DNA of 36,488 bases from Tulasnella sp. 424. Its lineage: Eukaryota > Basidiomycota > Agaricomycetes > Cantharellales > Tulasnellaceae. Under the pieces are notes generated by a model. The model saw only the letters and a program-made list of their open reading frames with translations, was not told the origin of the DNA and searched no databases. Where the stretch lies: assembly GCA_019633425.1 (NCBI GenBank), contig WSUB01000274.1:1-36488 (forward strand). The letters run 5' to 3'. The first letter of the stretch is position 1. Each line of letters opens with the position of its first letter. Of the stretch, positions 18,290 to 30,804 are shown piece after piece. A program made the position numbers and the translations under genes.

Positions 18290-21200
18290 ATGGCTACGAG
18301 TGATGGAACGACGTTGACCGACAAGCAGCCGACTGCAAAACCTCTAGTGGCTTCTAGCCGGCTGCCTGGAACTCCGACGGATTGCGTCCCAGACTCAAGA
18401 CTTGGCGAGAGAATCGAATCCTTGAAAAAGCAAGTAGAATTAATCCTCAACGTAAGCTGGGTTTTTATATTCAAGCTTCGCTGGAACTGACCTCGTTGTA
18501 GGGCACCGAGTGGCCATCGGAATCGAAAGACGCCGCAAATGACTTGCTAAACACCGTCAAGTCCTCCCCAGATATTCCCAACAACACCGCTAGCGTTTCT
18601 CAAGAACTGCAAGGACTCATCAAAAAATATATCCAGTAGGTTCGGTGCTCTGCAAAGCAGTCCCTTCGCTCCAACGTGTCTTCACCAGAACCTTAGAGGA
18701 CGTCCATATACGATTAAAAGACGCGTCATCCAAGTACGGAATGCAAATATGGAAACTTCTCCAGCGGATCAAATCGGTGGCGTCTAACCGCCCAAGCAAA
18801 TGCACTTTACTCTTACAAACCTGTCAAGACGACGTATCCAAATTCGTGATGTCTTTCAATGTGCGTAAACGAATTTCATATTAGGGTTCGTTCTGTCTCA
18901 TGCAGTTTCTTGAAGGAGGGCTTGGAGAACGAACGGAAAAGGGGTGAGTCGAGTCGAGTCGAGTCCTTCCGCTAGAAAATTCATGTCCCGTTCATTCAGA
19001 GCAGGATCTCGCGACCTATAAGGCACTTCCCGGACCACAGGCTCAATCGACTACGGCAAGCGGCGGGCAGGCACCTGCTCCCAACGCTGAAGCAACGCCC
19101 GCCTACCAAGGGACTGGGCCGACGGATTCGACTTTCGGTGCATCTCCAACTCAAAAATCATCATCAAATGTTCCCGAGGACAAGGAATCTCGACGTTCGA
19201 TTCGCGTAGAAGCTCTTACCACGGCCAGAAAGACTTTCAAAGCCGTAGAAATCGCGTCTGGATCGATTCCTGTCGCTGGGAACTTCGTCGCGGCCGCTGC
19301 CAAGATGGGATTGGCCTTCGTGGAATCGCTTCAGGTAGGTTGAGCCTCGGTGCCTTCTTTACATTTGATCCTGACGAGGGCATCTCAGACAATGGACAGC
19401 AACGACGACGTGGCAAAGGATTTAGGTTCACAGACGGCTAAGCTCTCTACGCTGCTCGCAAACCTCACCAAGAACCCGAACGATGCCCATGGGGAAGGTA
19501 TAGCGACCCATATTGAAGACTTGCAAAAGTACGTTACTATCACTGCTTTGACTACGTGTACTTACGCTTTGACCAGAGAGCTCCTTCAAATGCATGCCAA
19601 AGTAAAGGAATGGGAGTCGTTGGGTCGCTTTGACAAAGCCTTTCACTCTCGCGACCATGCAGAAGCGTTAAAGGGGTATCAGGGGATGATCCAGACGGCC
19701 CTGGAGGAATTACAAGTCAGTACAGCAACATTTTGTGTTCGAATGCTGTTCAGCTAAATTTGCCTGCGACCAGCTCCTCGTCGGTATCGACACGCGCAGT
19801 ATCGTCGTCGAACTTAGTGAGTTCCCTCAACTCCTCAACTCCTCAACACCGTACTTTCTCTGATCCCACACCTCAGAAAGTATCGAAGTCCAAGAAAGGC
19901 AACGCCGCCTTCTTAAGTGCCTTGGAGATGGAAAATATGGAGCACGAGGAAACGCGGTTGAGGATGTCACCTGCTTTCCGGGGACCAGGGTGGGGATATT
20001 GGATCAGATCGACACCTGGATACGGGACTCGTCTACGGATGACCGTGTGCTATGGATTCGTGGGATGGCTGGTCGAGGGAAGTCAACCATTGCTTCGACG
20101 GTGGCTCACAACTGGAATTGCCGAGCCTCGTGCGCGATCTTCCATTTCCGTCGTGGCCAGAACGCGCTAAATATGCGCGTAGTCTGCGCGCTTGCAAGGC
20201 AGCTTGGAAGCAGCCTGGTTCAAGAGGTCAGAAATGCGGTGCTCGAGAGTGTGCGGGAGAATGAGGACATCGCAGACAAACGGCTTGAAGAGCAGTTCAA
20301 GACGCTTTTCGTGACTTCACTTGCGAAGCTCAAAAATCAACGCCATCCCATCCTCATTGTTGTCGACGCCCTTGACGAATGGGATGAACCAAAGGACGCT
20401 GCTGACTTCGTCCAGCTCATTAATCGACATTCCGCATCATTACCCGCCAACGTCAAATTTCTCCTTATATCGCGCCCGGAAGCCCATCTCATTCGGGCTC
20501 TGGGGCCTGGGCGATGGCGCACAGAGAACCTGGACACGGCTCTTGATGTTTCAGGAGACCTGGAGCGGTTTATCCAACACGCCTGCGAGCAAATCCGGGA
20601 CTCTGACCCCGACATTCCGGCAATCTGGCCATCACCCCATGACGTCAGCCGGCTAGTGGAGATGTCCCAAGGTCTTTTCCAGTGGGCCCGCACAGCAATC
20701 ACGTATCTGCATGGCGGGTCACCCGTGAGTCGACTGCGGGCACTACTGAAGAGCCCTTCGAAGTGAAGCGGGCTTGATGACCTGTACCACCAGATCCTCT
20801 CGAAGGCGTTTGATAGCCTCAAGCTAGACCGAGAACGAGAGAATCTATTACACCGCGTATTAGGGACCCTCGTAGTAGCACCATTTTCAATATCCCTCGA
20901 TGTTATCGCCGACCTGTACCTTGCAAACAACATCTTCGAGGAGATGGACCAGGCGGAGGCCATGCTGTTCCTCCGCAAAGACATTCTCGCCGACCTCAAT
21001 TCCCTCTTGTTCATCCCGACATTACCCAATGAACCGATACGCCTGATGCACACCTCCATTCACGATCTCCTGGTCAGCGAAGATCGATGCGAGCGGAAAC
21101 CTTACTACATCAACATCATTCAATATCATCAGCAGCTAGCAAGCCTGTGTCTTCGCACCATGCTCGGACATCTCAAGGAGAACATCTGTAACCTGTCTGA

Positions 21201-21603
21201 CCTTTCAAAACCGAGCTCGGAGGTTCAGGACATTGCGGAAAGGGAGGTGTCCAAGGCGCTTCACTATTGCTGCCGATCGTGGTCCACTCATTTAACGGAG
21301 GGAATCAAGTGGCCAAATCCCGGCACCGATATTGGTACCATAGACGTCGATTTCAAACTCTTCAGTACGGAGAAGGTCATGTGCTGGCTTGAGGTTATGA
21401 GCCTAGCCGGAGCTACGACCGATACGAATAGGATGGTAAAGCGCCTGTATGAATGGCTGTTGGTGAGTAGAACACTCGGGTTCAACACTTTGAAGCGGGC
21501 CAGTGAGCTGACTGAAGTTCATAGCAATGCCCCGTTGGAGGATCCGAGTTCAATTCGCTCGCCACATTGTGGAATGACGTATTCAAAGGGACAAGTTAAT
21601 TAG
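18290..21603 (+). pseudogene. NLR copy 3: truncated in NACHT, WD40 exon deleted
   Basis: Exons by homology: 18290-18451, 18502-18635, 18689-18860, 18916-18943, 19000-19334, 19389-19528, 19577-19715, 19774-19816, then 19877 onward. The frame is intact from ATG to a TGA at 20764-20766, where copies 2 and 4 have TGG (W of PSKWSGLD). The product would be 680 residues: both helical regions and the NACHT core with Walker A GMAGRGKST (447-455) and Walker B ILIVVDALDEWDE. Beyond the stop the frame stays open to a normal donor at 21462 and an acceptor at 21523. Exon 10 keeps only about 20 residues (up to LATLWNDV) before unrelated sequence and TAA. All WD40 repeats are absent. Either it is dead, or it encodes a sensor-less helical-bundle/NACHT protein. 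The one-base nonsense change could also be a sequencing error, but the WD40 deletion could not. Confidence 0.85.
18946..18965 (+). repeat. (GAGTC)4 microsatellite in intron 4 of copy 3
   Basis: Four perfect GAGTC units directly follow the GT of the donor. The other copies have one unit or none here, so this is a private slippage expansion. Intron 8 of the same copy has a second one, CCTCAACT repeated about three times at 19825-19847. Confidence 0.9.
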
Positions 21604-24318
21604 ACTCTTACGGCGGGAGATGAGACGTAAAGGAAAAAGGACAAGTCGAGGGGGAACAATTCAAATGGTGCGCGGCAAACTGGGGCAAGCAACTTCAAGA
21701 GCCTTTGCCTCCGAGCCCATATCCCTCGTCCCGAGTCCTCTTCACCAAGCCGTCGTCAGTGGAGAGAAGACTGTGAGTTTCCATCCTCATCGCTCAATGC
21801 CCTCGCTAATTATGTAACGTGTAGTGTTGTACAACGCCGCCGACGAATCCATCCGACCCACAGTTTCAATATGGACCGTTGACCAACGATTCTTGGCACC
21901 GTCCCTTAGAACCACGGGTCACACCTTCCACCCACATGTACCATTATCAGGAACTACTCCCAGACCCCTCCGTCTACCCTTCTCACCTCTGGATATTCAA
22001 ACCTTTTTCCTGATCAGTGACCAGATCTAACGCCCCCCCAGGCTCCTCCAAGCACACAGCATCTCGCAACTCTACTCTAAGGGATTTAGGTCCAGAGGTT
22101 GTTGATCGGCTGAGAGAAATGGAGCAGGTGCATGAAGAAGTCCGTCACGGGTGGCAACGCATCGAGTGCATTTCGCTTTGAGGCATACGCTCGTGGTTGC
22201 AGATAGGCTTGGACTCACGGATGCAAAAGCTTCTGTGGCGATCCTTCGACGGCTGGATGTATGTATCGACTTCTTTTCTTTATTCAGCTAAGCGAGAGTA
22301 CTGAAAGCTCCCTCCATGTCCCAGGAACGCAACAGAAGGTACCAAGCAGTGCAGCACAGAAACCTCGGCAACTTTCACATCAACTTCGACGCCCGGGACC
22401 AAGTCCCTCTTGCTGAGCGCAAGCAGGCTTCTACTTGTCACCTACCTCTGCATCGAAATCTTCCTCTCTAGTACCCGCCTAAGCGATGCAACGAAACCTA
22501 ACGCTCAACCTCCTTCCGCCGATTAAGAAACTGGACCCGACTTGCTCTTGGAATTCCCGCCCACGTAATTCGATACCTGCTGGCACGAAATAGTTGGAAG
22601 AAGTGGACCAACTCACTATGGGGAGACCGCTTTGACTACGGCCGTTCGAATGTGACCAAGCTACGTTCCGGAGAACGGCGAGCAGGAGGAAGTCGGCAAC
22701 ATTGCCAGAGGGAAACTTGCTTCGTTGGAGATGAGGATTCTGAGCAAACTCCGCGGTAGATTTTGTCAAGGATCGACAGGGAAGTCCACTTGACCCGATG
22801 CGCGACTTCGTACGGGGAGGGTGGCCTGTCTCAGGGTCGCTGTTGGGGCGACCACCATCCCGCCGTCAGGACGCCCCTCCAGCAAGGTTTCGGTTCGACA
22901 GGCCACTCCTACCAACACACCCGCCTCAGGCAGCGGTCATTCAAGCAGTGCGACCCGGATCGCTAGTTTAAGACTCTCATCCCCACAGTCGCCAACGCCT
23001 ATACACGACCACTTCGTCTACAACTCCGCTGGTGTAGGACGTACCTCCGGGCGTCCGACGCGTAACGTCCAAGCCAAGTCTTCGGAAGTATCCCACAAGA
23101 GCTAATCCTGGCGATGAACCGCACGCACCAGAAGCTTCGAGGGCGTTTTCAAAAGCGTGTCAAGTGCAACTGGCGGTCTCCGGCGTCCTTGCGGGGCAAG
23201 TTCCCAATTCTACCCAACCATGCGACGGATTCAGAACTCCATCGGCTCACCTAACACACGAGCAAGAATCACAACACCTTCAGGATCGGCCACCAATTCT
23301 GTCAGCTCGACCGGACAAACGCAGCAAGCGCGCTATCAAACGCGTTGGTGGCGGACGAACCTCCGCAATTCTCTTGTCGGCAATTTCCGCGGTCAACGCC
23401 ATCAAATTGAAACCTACTACAGCGACTCGGCTACATCGACCTTCCTCAACGAGCCGCTAGGAGAGAAGAACCACTGCCTGGAGTAGTTTGGCGACAACGC
23501 TAAACGGGGGATTTTCGGTCGAGGCAGATGCGTCCAACACGATTGGGGAGTCCACGAACCGCTAGCCGACGTCATCAAGCATTGACAAGATTTCGCCACC
23601 AACTTCTTCGTCCGACTCCATTGAGGCCCACTCCAACGAACTCTGCCCTCCCAAATCTTCCTGCGCGCATAGTTCAACGGATTGTGGACAACTTCGACCT
23701 TGAAAATGCCTTAAGCACTGCGTTCACCTGCCCTGGCCGATCTCTCCGTCCAGCATTACCGTTCGTGGTAATCGCTTCAGCAACCTCTCAGTCTTGAGCT
23801 CCCCGATCATATTAACAAAATCAACCGCGTCATGGTTTGATTCCACTCATTCTACCCAGATAACCCAACACTCTCTATCGCACCTTTGAGGTTCGTTTCG
23901 TCTCGACGGTCTTCGTGTGCTAATGCATAGAGCGCCCCCGGGACCGAGGATCTTGAGAACAAGTCAATAGGAGAGGAAGTCCGGGATCCGCCCCGCAGGA
24001 AAATTGCGCCTCCTTGATATGCCCAAGCACCGCCACTGCTTCCGTTGCAGCGAAGGGTTTTAGACTTGATGTGCTGCATTGTAGCAGCAAAAAAGTTTCG
24101 GAACGTACCTCGCTATGAAACGAAAACGGCGGCCGTCGGCGTTTCGGGAATCGGTTCAACACGGAGCGTCCTAATCCTTCGGGACTAAACGACGTGTGGT
24201 GGAGATGGGAGAGAGTCGGACGGAAATTATGTAGTCGAAATAATAGCTTCCATATTTATGAGCACGGTTGCACTCATCCTTCTTAGGTAATGGGAGTTGT
24301 CATACAGAGAGGTACAGA
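21590..24318 (+). pseudogene. Intergenic block C with decayed exons, fused to copy 3
   Basis: Starts right at the breakpoint of copy 3 and aligns with the gap after copy 2 from about 15030 onward, and with 33291-34201. A shared opening, ACTCTTACGGC, lies near 21604 and 33297. Decayed exons seen here are LRDLGPEVVDRLREMEQ (22068-22139), WLQIGLDSRMQKLL (about 22193-22258, with a GTATGT donor and a CCCAG acceptor near 22324), ELILAMNRTHQK and QKRVKCNW (about 23090-23175), and ALVADEPPQF (about 23340-23380). Stops and frame shifts separate them. No functional gene is supported. Confidence 0.5.
23648..23740 (+). pseudogene. F-box-like coding remnant
   Basis: Reads LPNLPARIVQRIVDNFDLEN followed by ALSTAFTCP. 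This resembles the 40-residue F-box core (LP.EI..RIVD..D...AL..A.TC). It sits in an 89-codon open frame from 23528 without other recognisable domains. A diverged relative lies near 4140-4250. Too short to assert function. Confidence 0.35.
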
Positions 24319-24739
24319 ACGCGTTTCGCGCCTCAGGCGAAGGTCATCAGACCTAAAACGTCCACCCGAGATCATGCGGCAATCCAGTAGTTCGAGGTGG
24401 ACTCCGCATCTTGCTCAGGAAGGAAGCCGTCGACCGTCCCTCACAGCACTTCCTGTGATATCACTCCACGTCACAACTACAATCGCGTTCCAGAACGACT
24501 CATGGGGGATAGTCCCAGCACTCGCATATACGCTAACCCGACTACAATTAATGTCACGGTCGCTTGAACAACCTCGGCCAAGAATGGAAATTTCGGAGTG
24601 AAGCGCGCGTTTCCCGTGAGGCTGTGTCAGACTCGTGGTTCGCAGCGCGGCGGCCACAGTCAATCGATCTTCACCACAACCACTTCCCCTCGCACCACTA
24701 CTTGTCCAGTATCGTTTCTGCCTTTCCTGATCTTCAACC
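24319..24739 (+). promoter_or_regulatory. Conserved upstream region of NLR copy 4
   Basis: Begins with ACGCGTTTCG at 24319-24328, 421 bases before the ATG. It shares with copy 5 the segments ATCACTCCACGT, ACAATCGCGTTCCAGAACGA, and a CGCTAACC..ACTACA segment near 24531. A CAC/C-rich leader precedes the start context CAACCATGGC. Confidence 0.55.
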
Positions 24740-27700
24740 ATGGCTACACGCGATGTGTTAACAGTGGCCGAAAAGCAGCTGGCCCAGAAGCCACCGGTGA
24801 CTTCTAGTCGATTGCCTGGAACTCGGACGGATAGCGCCCGAGACCCGAGACCCAGTGAGAGAGTCGAATCCTTGCAAAAATTTATAGAATCAATTCTCAA
24901 CGTAAGTCTGATTCGTGTATCCACGGTTGACGGTAACTGACCTTAGTCCAGGGTACCGAGTGGCCGTCGGAATCGAAAGAGGCCGCGAAGAGATTGCTAA
25001 ACACCGTCAAGTCTTCACCAGATATTCCCGACAACGCCAGCAGTATTTCTCGAGAGCTGCGGGATTTTGTCGAACAATATATACGGTGCGTTTGGTGCTC
25101 TGAAAAGCAGTCGGTTCGTTCCAACGTTTCTCCGTCAGAACCTTGGAGGACGTCCATTCACGATTAAAAGACGCGTCGTCCAGGTCGGGCATGCAGAGAT
25201 GGAAAGTCCTTCAGCGGATCAAAGTGTTGGCATCTAACCGCCCAAACAAGTGTACTCTACTCTTCCAAACCTGCCAAGACGATATATCCAAAACCGTGAT
25301 GTCGTTCAATGTACGTGCATGAGTGCCATGTCCCCGCTCGCTCTGTCTCATGCGTCTTTTTGAAGGAGTGCTTGGAGAATGACCGGAAAAAGCGTGAGAA
25401 GGACCGATTCCAAGTTCTTTCCCCGGAGAGCTCATGTCCCGTTTATCCAGTGGGGGACCTTGTGACCTCTGGGGTACTTCCCGGATCACATACTCAAGCG
25501 AATCTGGCACCCGCCGGGAAAACGGGTGCAGCGACTTTCAATGTTAAGACAACGTCTGCCGAAAAAGGGATTACGTCCACCGATACGACTTCCGGTGCAT
25601 CCCCGACTCAACTTCCACCGTCCTCTGTCCACGAGGACAAGGAATCTCGAAATCAGATCCGCGCAGAAGCTCTCACCATTGCGAGAAAGACTTTCAAAGG
25701 GGTCGAAATCGCATCTGGGTCCATTCCTGTCGTGGGGAACTTTGTCGCAGCCGCTGCCAAAATGGGATTGGCTTTCGTGGAATCGATTCAGGTAGGCTAA
25801 GCTGCGAAACATGTATATATTGGCTTTGACGATGGTACCTTAGACCATGGACAGCAATGACGACTTGGCAAAGGATTTGGGAGCACAGATGGATAAACTG
25901 TCTATGCTTCTCGCAGATATTGCGAAGAAACGGAACGAGGATCAGGGGGAAGGGATAGACAATCATGTTACAAACTTACAAACGTACGGCACTGTCACTT
26001 CTTTTAGTCGAGTATACTAACGCCTTTGGCCAGAGAACTCCGGGAAATGCATGGCAAAGTGAAAGAATGGGAGTCTTTGGGTCGCTTCAACAAAGCCTTT
26101 CACTCTCGCGACCAGGCGGAAGCATTAAAGAGTTATGAGGGAACGATTCAGACTGCCCTGGAGGAAATGCAAGTCAGTACAGCAACATAGTATCTGCGTG
26201 TTCTAGTCAGCTAAACTTGCTCGCAATCAGCTCCTCGTGGGCATTGACACGCGCAGTATCGTGATCGAACTCGGTCAGTCCCTTCAGCCTCACGGCACCG
26301 TACTTTTCTGACCCTATACCTCAGAAAATAGTGAAGTACAAAAGGAGAAGCGCCGTCTTCTAGACCGTCTGGGAGATGGAAAATACGGAGCACGAGGAAA
26401 CGCAGTTGAGGACGTCACCTGCTTTCCGGGGACCAGAGTGAGGATATTGGAGCGGATCGACACCTGGATCAGGGACTCGTCGACCGCTAACCGGGTGCTA
26501 TGGATTCGCGGGATGGCTGGCCGGGGGAAGTCAACCATCGCCTCAACGGCATTTCGCGACTGGAAGTGCCGAGCGTCCTGCGCGATCTTCCACTTCCGTC
26601 GTGGGCAGGACACACTAAACATGCGTATCGTTTGCGCACTCGCAAGGCAGCTTGGAAATAGCTTGGTTCCGGAGGTCAGGAATGCAGTGCTCAAGAGCGT
26701 GCAGGAGAACCAGGACATTGCAGACGAGAGGCTCGAAGAGCAGTTCAAGACGCTGCTCGTGGCTTCACTCTCGAAACACAACAATCGGCATTACCCCATT
26801 GTCATTGTTGTAGACGCCCTGGATGAATGCGATGACCCAAAGGACGCTACTGACTTTATCCGCCTCATCGATCGACACTCTTCAACATTCCCCACCAACG
26901 TCAAATTCCTCCTCACATCTCGTCCGGAGGTCTATCTCGTCCGTGCTCTCGAGCCTAAGCAATGGAGAATGGAGGACCTGGACACGGCTGAAGATGTGTT
27001 AAGCGACCTGGAGCGATTCATTCAACAAGCCTGCGTACAAATCCGGGACTCTGACCCCGATGTTCCGGGGACCTGGCCATCATCCGATGACGTCCGTCGG
27101 CTGGTGGAGATGTCTCAAGGTCTATTCCAGTGGGCCCGCACAGCGATCATGTATATGCATAGCGGGTCGCCCGTGAGTCGATTGCGGGGACTACTAAAGA
27201 GTCCTTCGAAGTGGAGCGGGCTCGATGTCCTCTACCACCAGATCCTCTCAAAGGCCTTCGAGAGCCTCAAGCTGGACCGAGAACGAGAGGATCTATTGCA
27301 CCGAGTACTAGGAACGCTCGTAGTAGCACCAATTTCAATATCCCTCGAAGCTATCGTCGATCTATACTGTGATAACAACCTATTCGAGGAGATGGACCAG
27401 GCGGAGGTCATCCTGTTCCTCCGCAAGGACATTCTCGCCGACATCCATTCCCTCTTGCTCATTCCAACATCACCCAAAGAACCAATCCGCCTGATGCACA
27501 CCTCCATTTACGATCTTCTAGTCAGCGAGCATCGATGCGAGCGCAAACCTTACTACATCAACATCATTGAGTATCATCAACAGCTAACAAGCCTGTGCCT
27601 TCGCACCATGCTCGGACATCTTAAGGAGAACATCTGTAACTTGTCTGACCTTTCAAAGTCGTGCTCGGAGGTTCAGGACATTGCGGAACAGGAGGCGTCT

Positions 27701-30067
27701 AAGGCCGTTCTGTATTGCTGCCGATCATGGTCGACTCATCTAACGGAGGGAATAAAGTGGCCGAGGTCGGGCACCAATACTGGTACTATAGAAGCTGATT
27801 TCAAAGTATTCGGCAGAGAGAAGATCATGTGCTGGCTTGAGATTATGAGCCTAGTGGGAGCTACGACGGATGCGATTCGAATGGCAAAGCGTGTGCATCA
27901 ATGGTGTTCGGTAAGTCGAAGACAAGTTCATTGTCTTGAAGCGGCCAGGTGAACTGATTGAAGCTCACAGGAATGCCCCATTGAAGGGTCCGAGTTCAAT
28001 TCACTCGCCACATTGTGGAATGATGTCCAGCGTTTCATCACCATGTTCTTGGAGCCGATTTCATTCGGACCGCTGCATATTTATGCTTCGGCACTTCCTC
28101 ATTGTCCTGTGAAGACGGAAATATGGAACTTGTACGGCAGACATGCGAAGGTTCGAACTCTTCACGGCCACCAGACTTCAGTTTGGCCATCGAATCTCTG
28201 GACTCGATCGACCGGTGGTGCGGTGAACACAGTTGCATTTTCACCGGATGGCAAGCTTCTAGCATGTGGATCCGATGACGACACCATTCAACTCTTGGAT
28301 CCTCAAACCGGAACAGCGATTGGTGAACCACTCATTGGTCACAGCCACGCGGTTACATCCGTCTGCTTTACACCCGATGGCAGGCGCCTGGCATCCGGGT
28401 CCTACGACCAGACGATTCGATTCTGGGACCTTCAGACCAGAAAGGCAGTCGGTGAACCACTCACAGGTCACAGCCAGGCGGTTGAATCGGTCTCTTTCTC
28501 ATCCGATGGGAAGCTTCTGGCGTCCGGATCCCAGGACCAGGCCGTTCGACTTTGGGATCCTCAGACCGGAATGATGGTTGGTGAGCCACTCAAGGGTCAC
28601 AGCAGCCTGGTTAGATCTGTCTGTTTCTCACCCGATGGCACCCTTCTGGCATCCGGATCAGACGATAAGACAATTCGACTTTGGGATCCTCAGACTGGAA
28701 CGGCGGTCGGTGACCCACTCACAGGTCACAGTGACCACGTTCTGTCTGTCTGTTTCTCGCCTGATGGCAAGCTTCTGGCATCCGGATCACATAGTGGAAT
28801 TCAACTTTGGAATCCTCAGAATCAAACAGCAGTTGGCAAACCACTCGAGGGCCACAGTAATCGGGTTGGGTCTGTTTGCTTCTCGCCTGTTGGCAAGCTT
28901 CTGGCATCTGGATCCCCCAACACAATTCAACTCTGGGATCCTCAGACTGGAGCCGCAGTCGGTCAACCAATCAATAATCACAGTGATTGGATTCATTCAG
29001 TCTGCTTTTCACCCAATGGCAAGCTTCTGGCATCTGGATCCAGTGAGAATGCAATTCAACTTTGGGATCCTCAGTCCAGAATGACAGTTGCTGAGCCACT
29101 CACAGGTCATGGAAAGTCAGTTCAGTCCATCTGCATGTCACCCGATGGCAAGTATCTGGCATCCGGATCCACTGACGGGGCGGTTTGTCTTTGGGATTGT
29201 CAGACCGGAGCGGTGGTCGGTGAACCACTCACAGGTCACAGCAAGGACGTTATGTCCATCTCATTCTCACCCAACGGCAAGCTTTTGGCATCCGGCTCCG
29301 GAGACAAAACAATTCGAATTTGGGATCCGCAGACTCGAACGGCGGTTTGTGGGCCACTCACGGGTCACAGCAAATGGGTTATGTCCGTCTGCTTCTCACC
29401 CAATGGCAGGCTTCTGGCATCCGGATCCGATGACAAGACGATTCGACTTTGGGATCCTGAAACCGGAACGGATGTCGGTGAACCACTCAGGGGTCATGAC
29501 GACTTGGTTAGGTCCGTCTGCTTCTCACCCGATGGCAAGCTTCTGGCATCCGGATCCGATGATTGCACAATTCGACTTTGGGATCCTCAGGCCGGAACAG
29601 GTGTTGGTGAACCACTCAAAGGTCACCATGATTGGGTTACGTCTGTCTGCTTCTCACCCGACGGCAGGCATCTGGCAGCCGGCTCCGCCGATAAAACGGT
29701 TCGACTTTGGGACCCTCAGACCCGATTGGCGGTCGGGAAACCACTCACAAGTCAGCGTGACTGGGTGATGTCCGTCCACTTCTCGTCCAATGGCAACCGT
29801 CTCATGGCAAATTGTTGGAATGGTGATTTTGCCGCATGGGATGCGAACACACATCAAAGACTTGCCACCCCATCTGATCTTTTCGGCTGTTCAATTGTAG
29901 AGTTTCAGGATCACTGGATAACAGTATTTTCCTCTCCCTTATTTTGGCTTCCTTCACCATACTGGGGCAATTCCGAATGTCAGGTTATCCTCTCTGGAAA
30001 GATACTAATTGTGCTTGGTAATAAGAACCTCGCCTTTTTTGATGTTTCTCAGATACTCGAGCTCTGA
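24740..30067 (+). CDS. NLR copy 4: helical-bundle / NACHT / WD40 receptor, intact
   Basis: Ten exons: 24740-24901, 24952-25085, 25139-25310, 25366-25393, 25451-25791, 25844-25983, 26034-26172, 26231-26273, 26325-27910, 27971-30067. They sum to 4842 bases, or 1613 residues plus TGA. The layout equals copy 2: tail, first helical region, a slightly longer Ser/Thr/Pro linker (exon 5 is 341 bases), an MLKL-like bundle with the run IPVVGNFVAAAAKMGLAF, a NACHT with Walker A GMAGRGKST (449-457) and Walker B IVIVVDALDECDD (about 546-558), a helical connector (CRSWSTHLTEG), and 13 WD40 repeats from about residue 1000. Copy 4 decides intron 3: the acceptor-like ATGCAG of copies 2 and 3 reads ATGCGT here, so the acceptor must be the TTGAAG ten bases on, which keeps the frame in all copies. 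Role as for copy 2; its own ligand would be set by its distinct WD40 residues. Confidence 0.88.
28223..29893 (+). repeat. WD40 repeat array of copy 4 (13 repeats)
   Basis: The first repeat starts at GTG 28223 and the thirteenth at GTG 29765. The distance is 6 bases less than 12 full units, because repeats 5 and 6 each lack one codon around the variable SGSxDx site (SGSHSGIQLW and SGSPNTIQLW in place of SGSxDxTIRLW). Repeat 8 again carries the SPDGKYLASGS and DGAVCLWDCQTGAVVGE signature. Confidence 0.95.
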
Positions 30068-30547
30068 TGTGCTAGTTGTATCTTTGTGGTATTTTCCTCC
30101 GATCACGATCCTTGCCCAATTGACATACGATTGATTTGTTATACGATTCGGGTTGGTCATTCTTCGTGTCTAAAGAATCGTTACAGCATCCGAGTACTCC
30201 AACGTCATTAGTTCAATCGATTTCAGATTTCCCTTCCATTTGAAATTCTAAATAACTTGTGAGCTTTCCTATTTGGTTCCCAGTTCGCTATCTGCCGCCT
30301 TCCGGCTCAGATGAAACCTTAGGATGATAGGCATACATTGCCTGTCTGTTTCCGTCGTGAGTCTATTGCCGTGCAACTCAAGCTCACGTTGAGTAAACCA
30401 GAAGACCAGCGTCGATCTCGAAAGACACTTGTTTCACCGCATATTCAGCAGCCTGAGCGCACGTAAACTGCTCATCAAACGGGTGCGAACGCACAAAATT
30501 ATCAGGATCGCCCACATAAGACAATGGATTACAAGAGTTATTATTCT
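30068..30547. other. 3' flanking block of copy 4 (shortened)
   Basis: Aligns with 2096-2590 and 13512-14000 (landmarks TAGTTGTAT, GATTTGTTATACGATTC, TCATCAAACGGGTGCGAACG). The match ends at about 30547, after GTTATTAT. No gene seen. Confidence 0.7.
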
Positions 30548-30804
30548 CTGCCGTTGTGGTAATTTTTGACATTGAGGTCTATGTCGTGGCGACTAATCGG
30601 GCCGAAACGGAAAGGAGTGCGTCGCGGCCGTCGGCCCCAGCACTATCCAACAAAAGTCGACATTTTTCACAATTCACCAACAACGCGACTATATACAGTA
30701 CTCTACGTCGCCCAACTCGTCGACATCCTGTCCCTCTCCTAGACTAGTCATATTTCGACGCTAGCTCGTTTAGTGACGAGGTTGAACCTCGCACCCACTG
30801 TCCT
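30548..30804. other. Left part of the unique segment before the MITE
   Basis: Not found elsewhere in the window. It contains a TATATACAG stretch near 30693 and pyrimidine-rich sequence near 30725-30741, and could have been a promoter for a + strand gene whose start (for example ATG at 31281) now lies beyond the inserted element. This is speculative. Confidence 0.3.
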
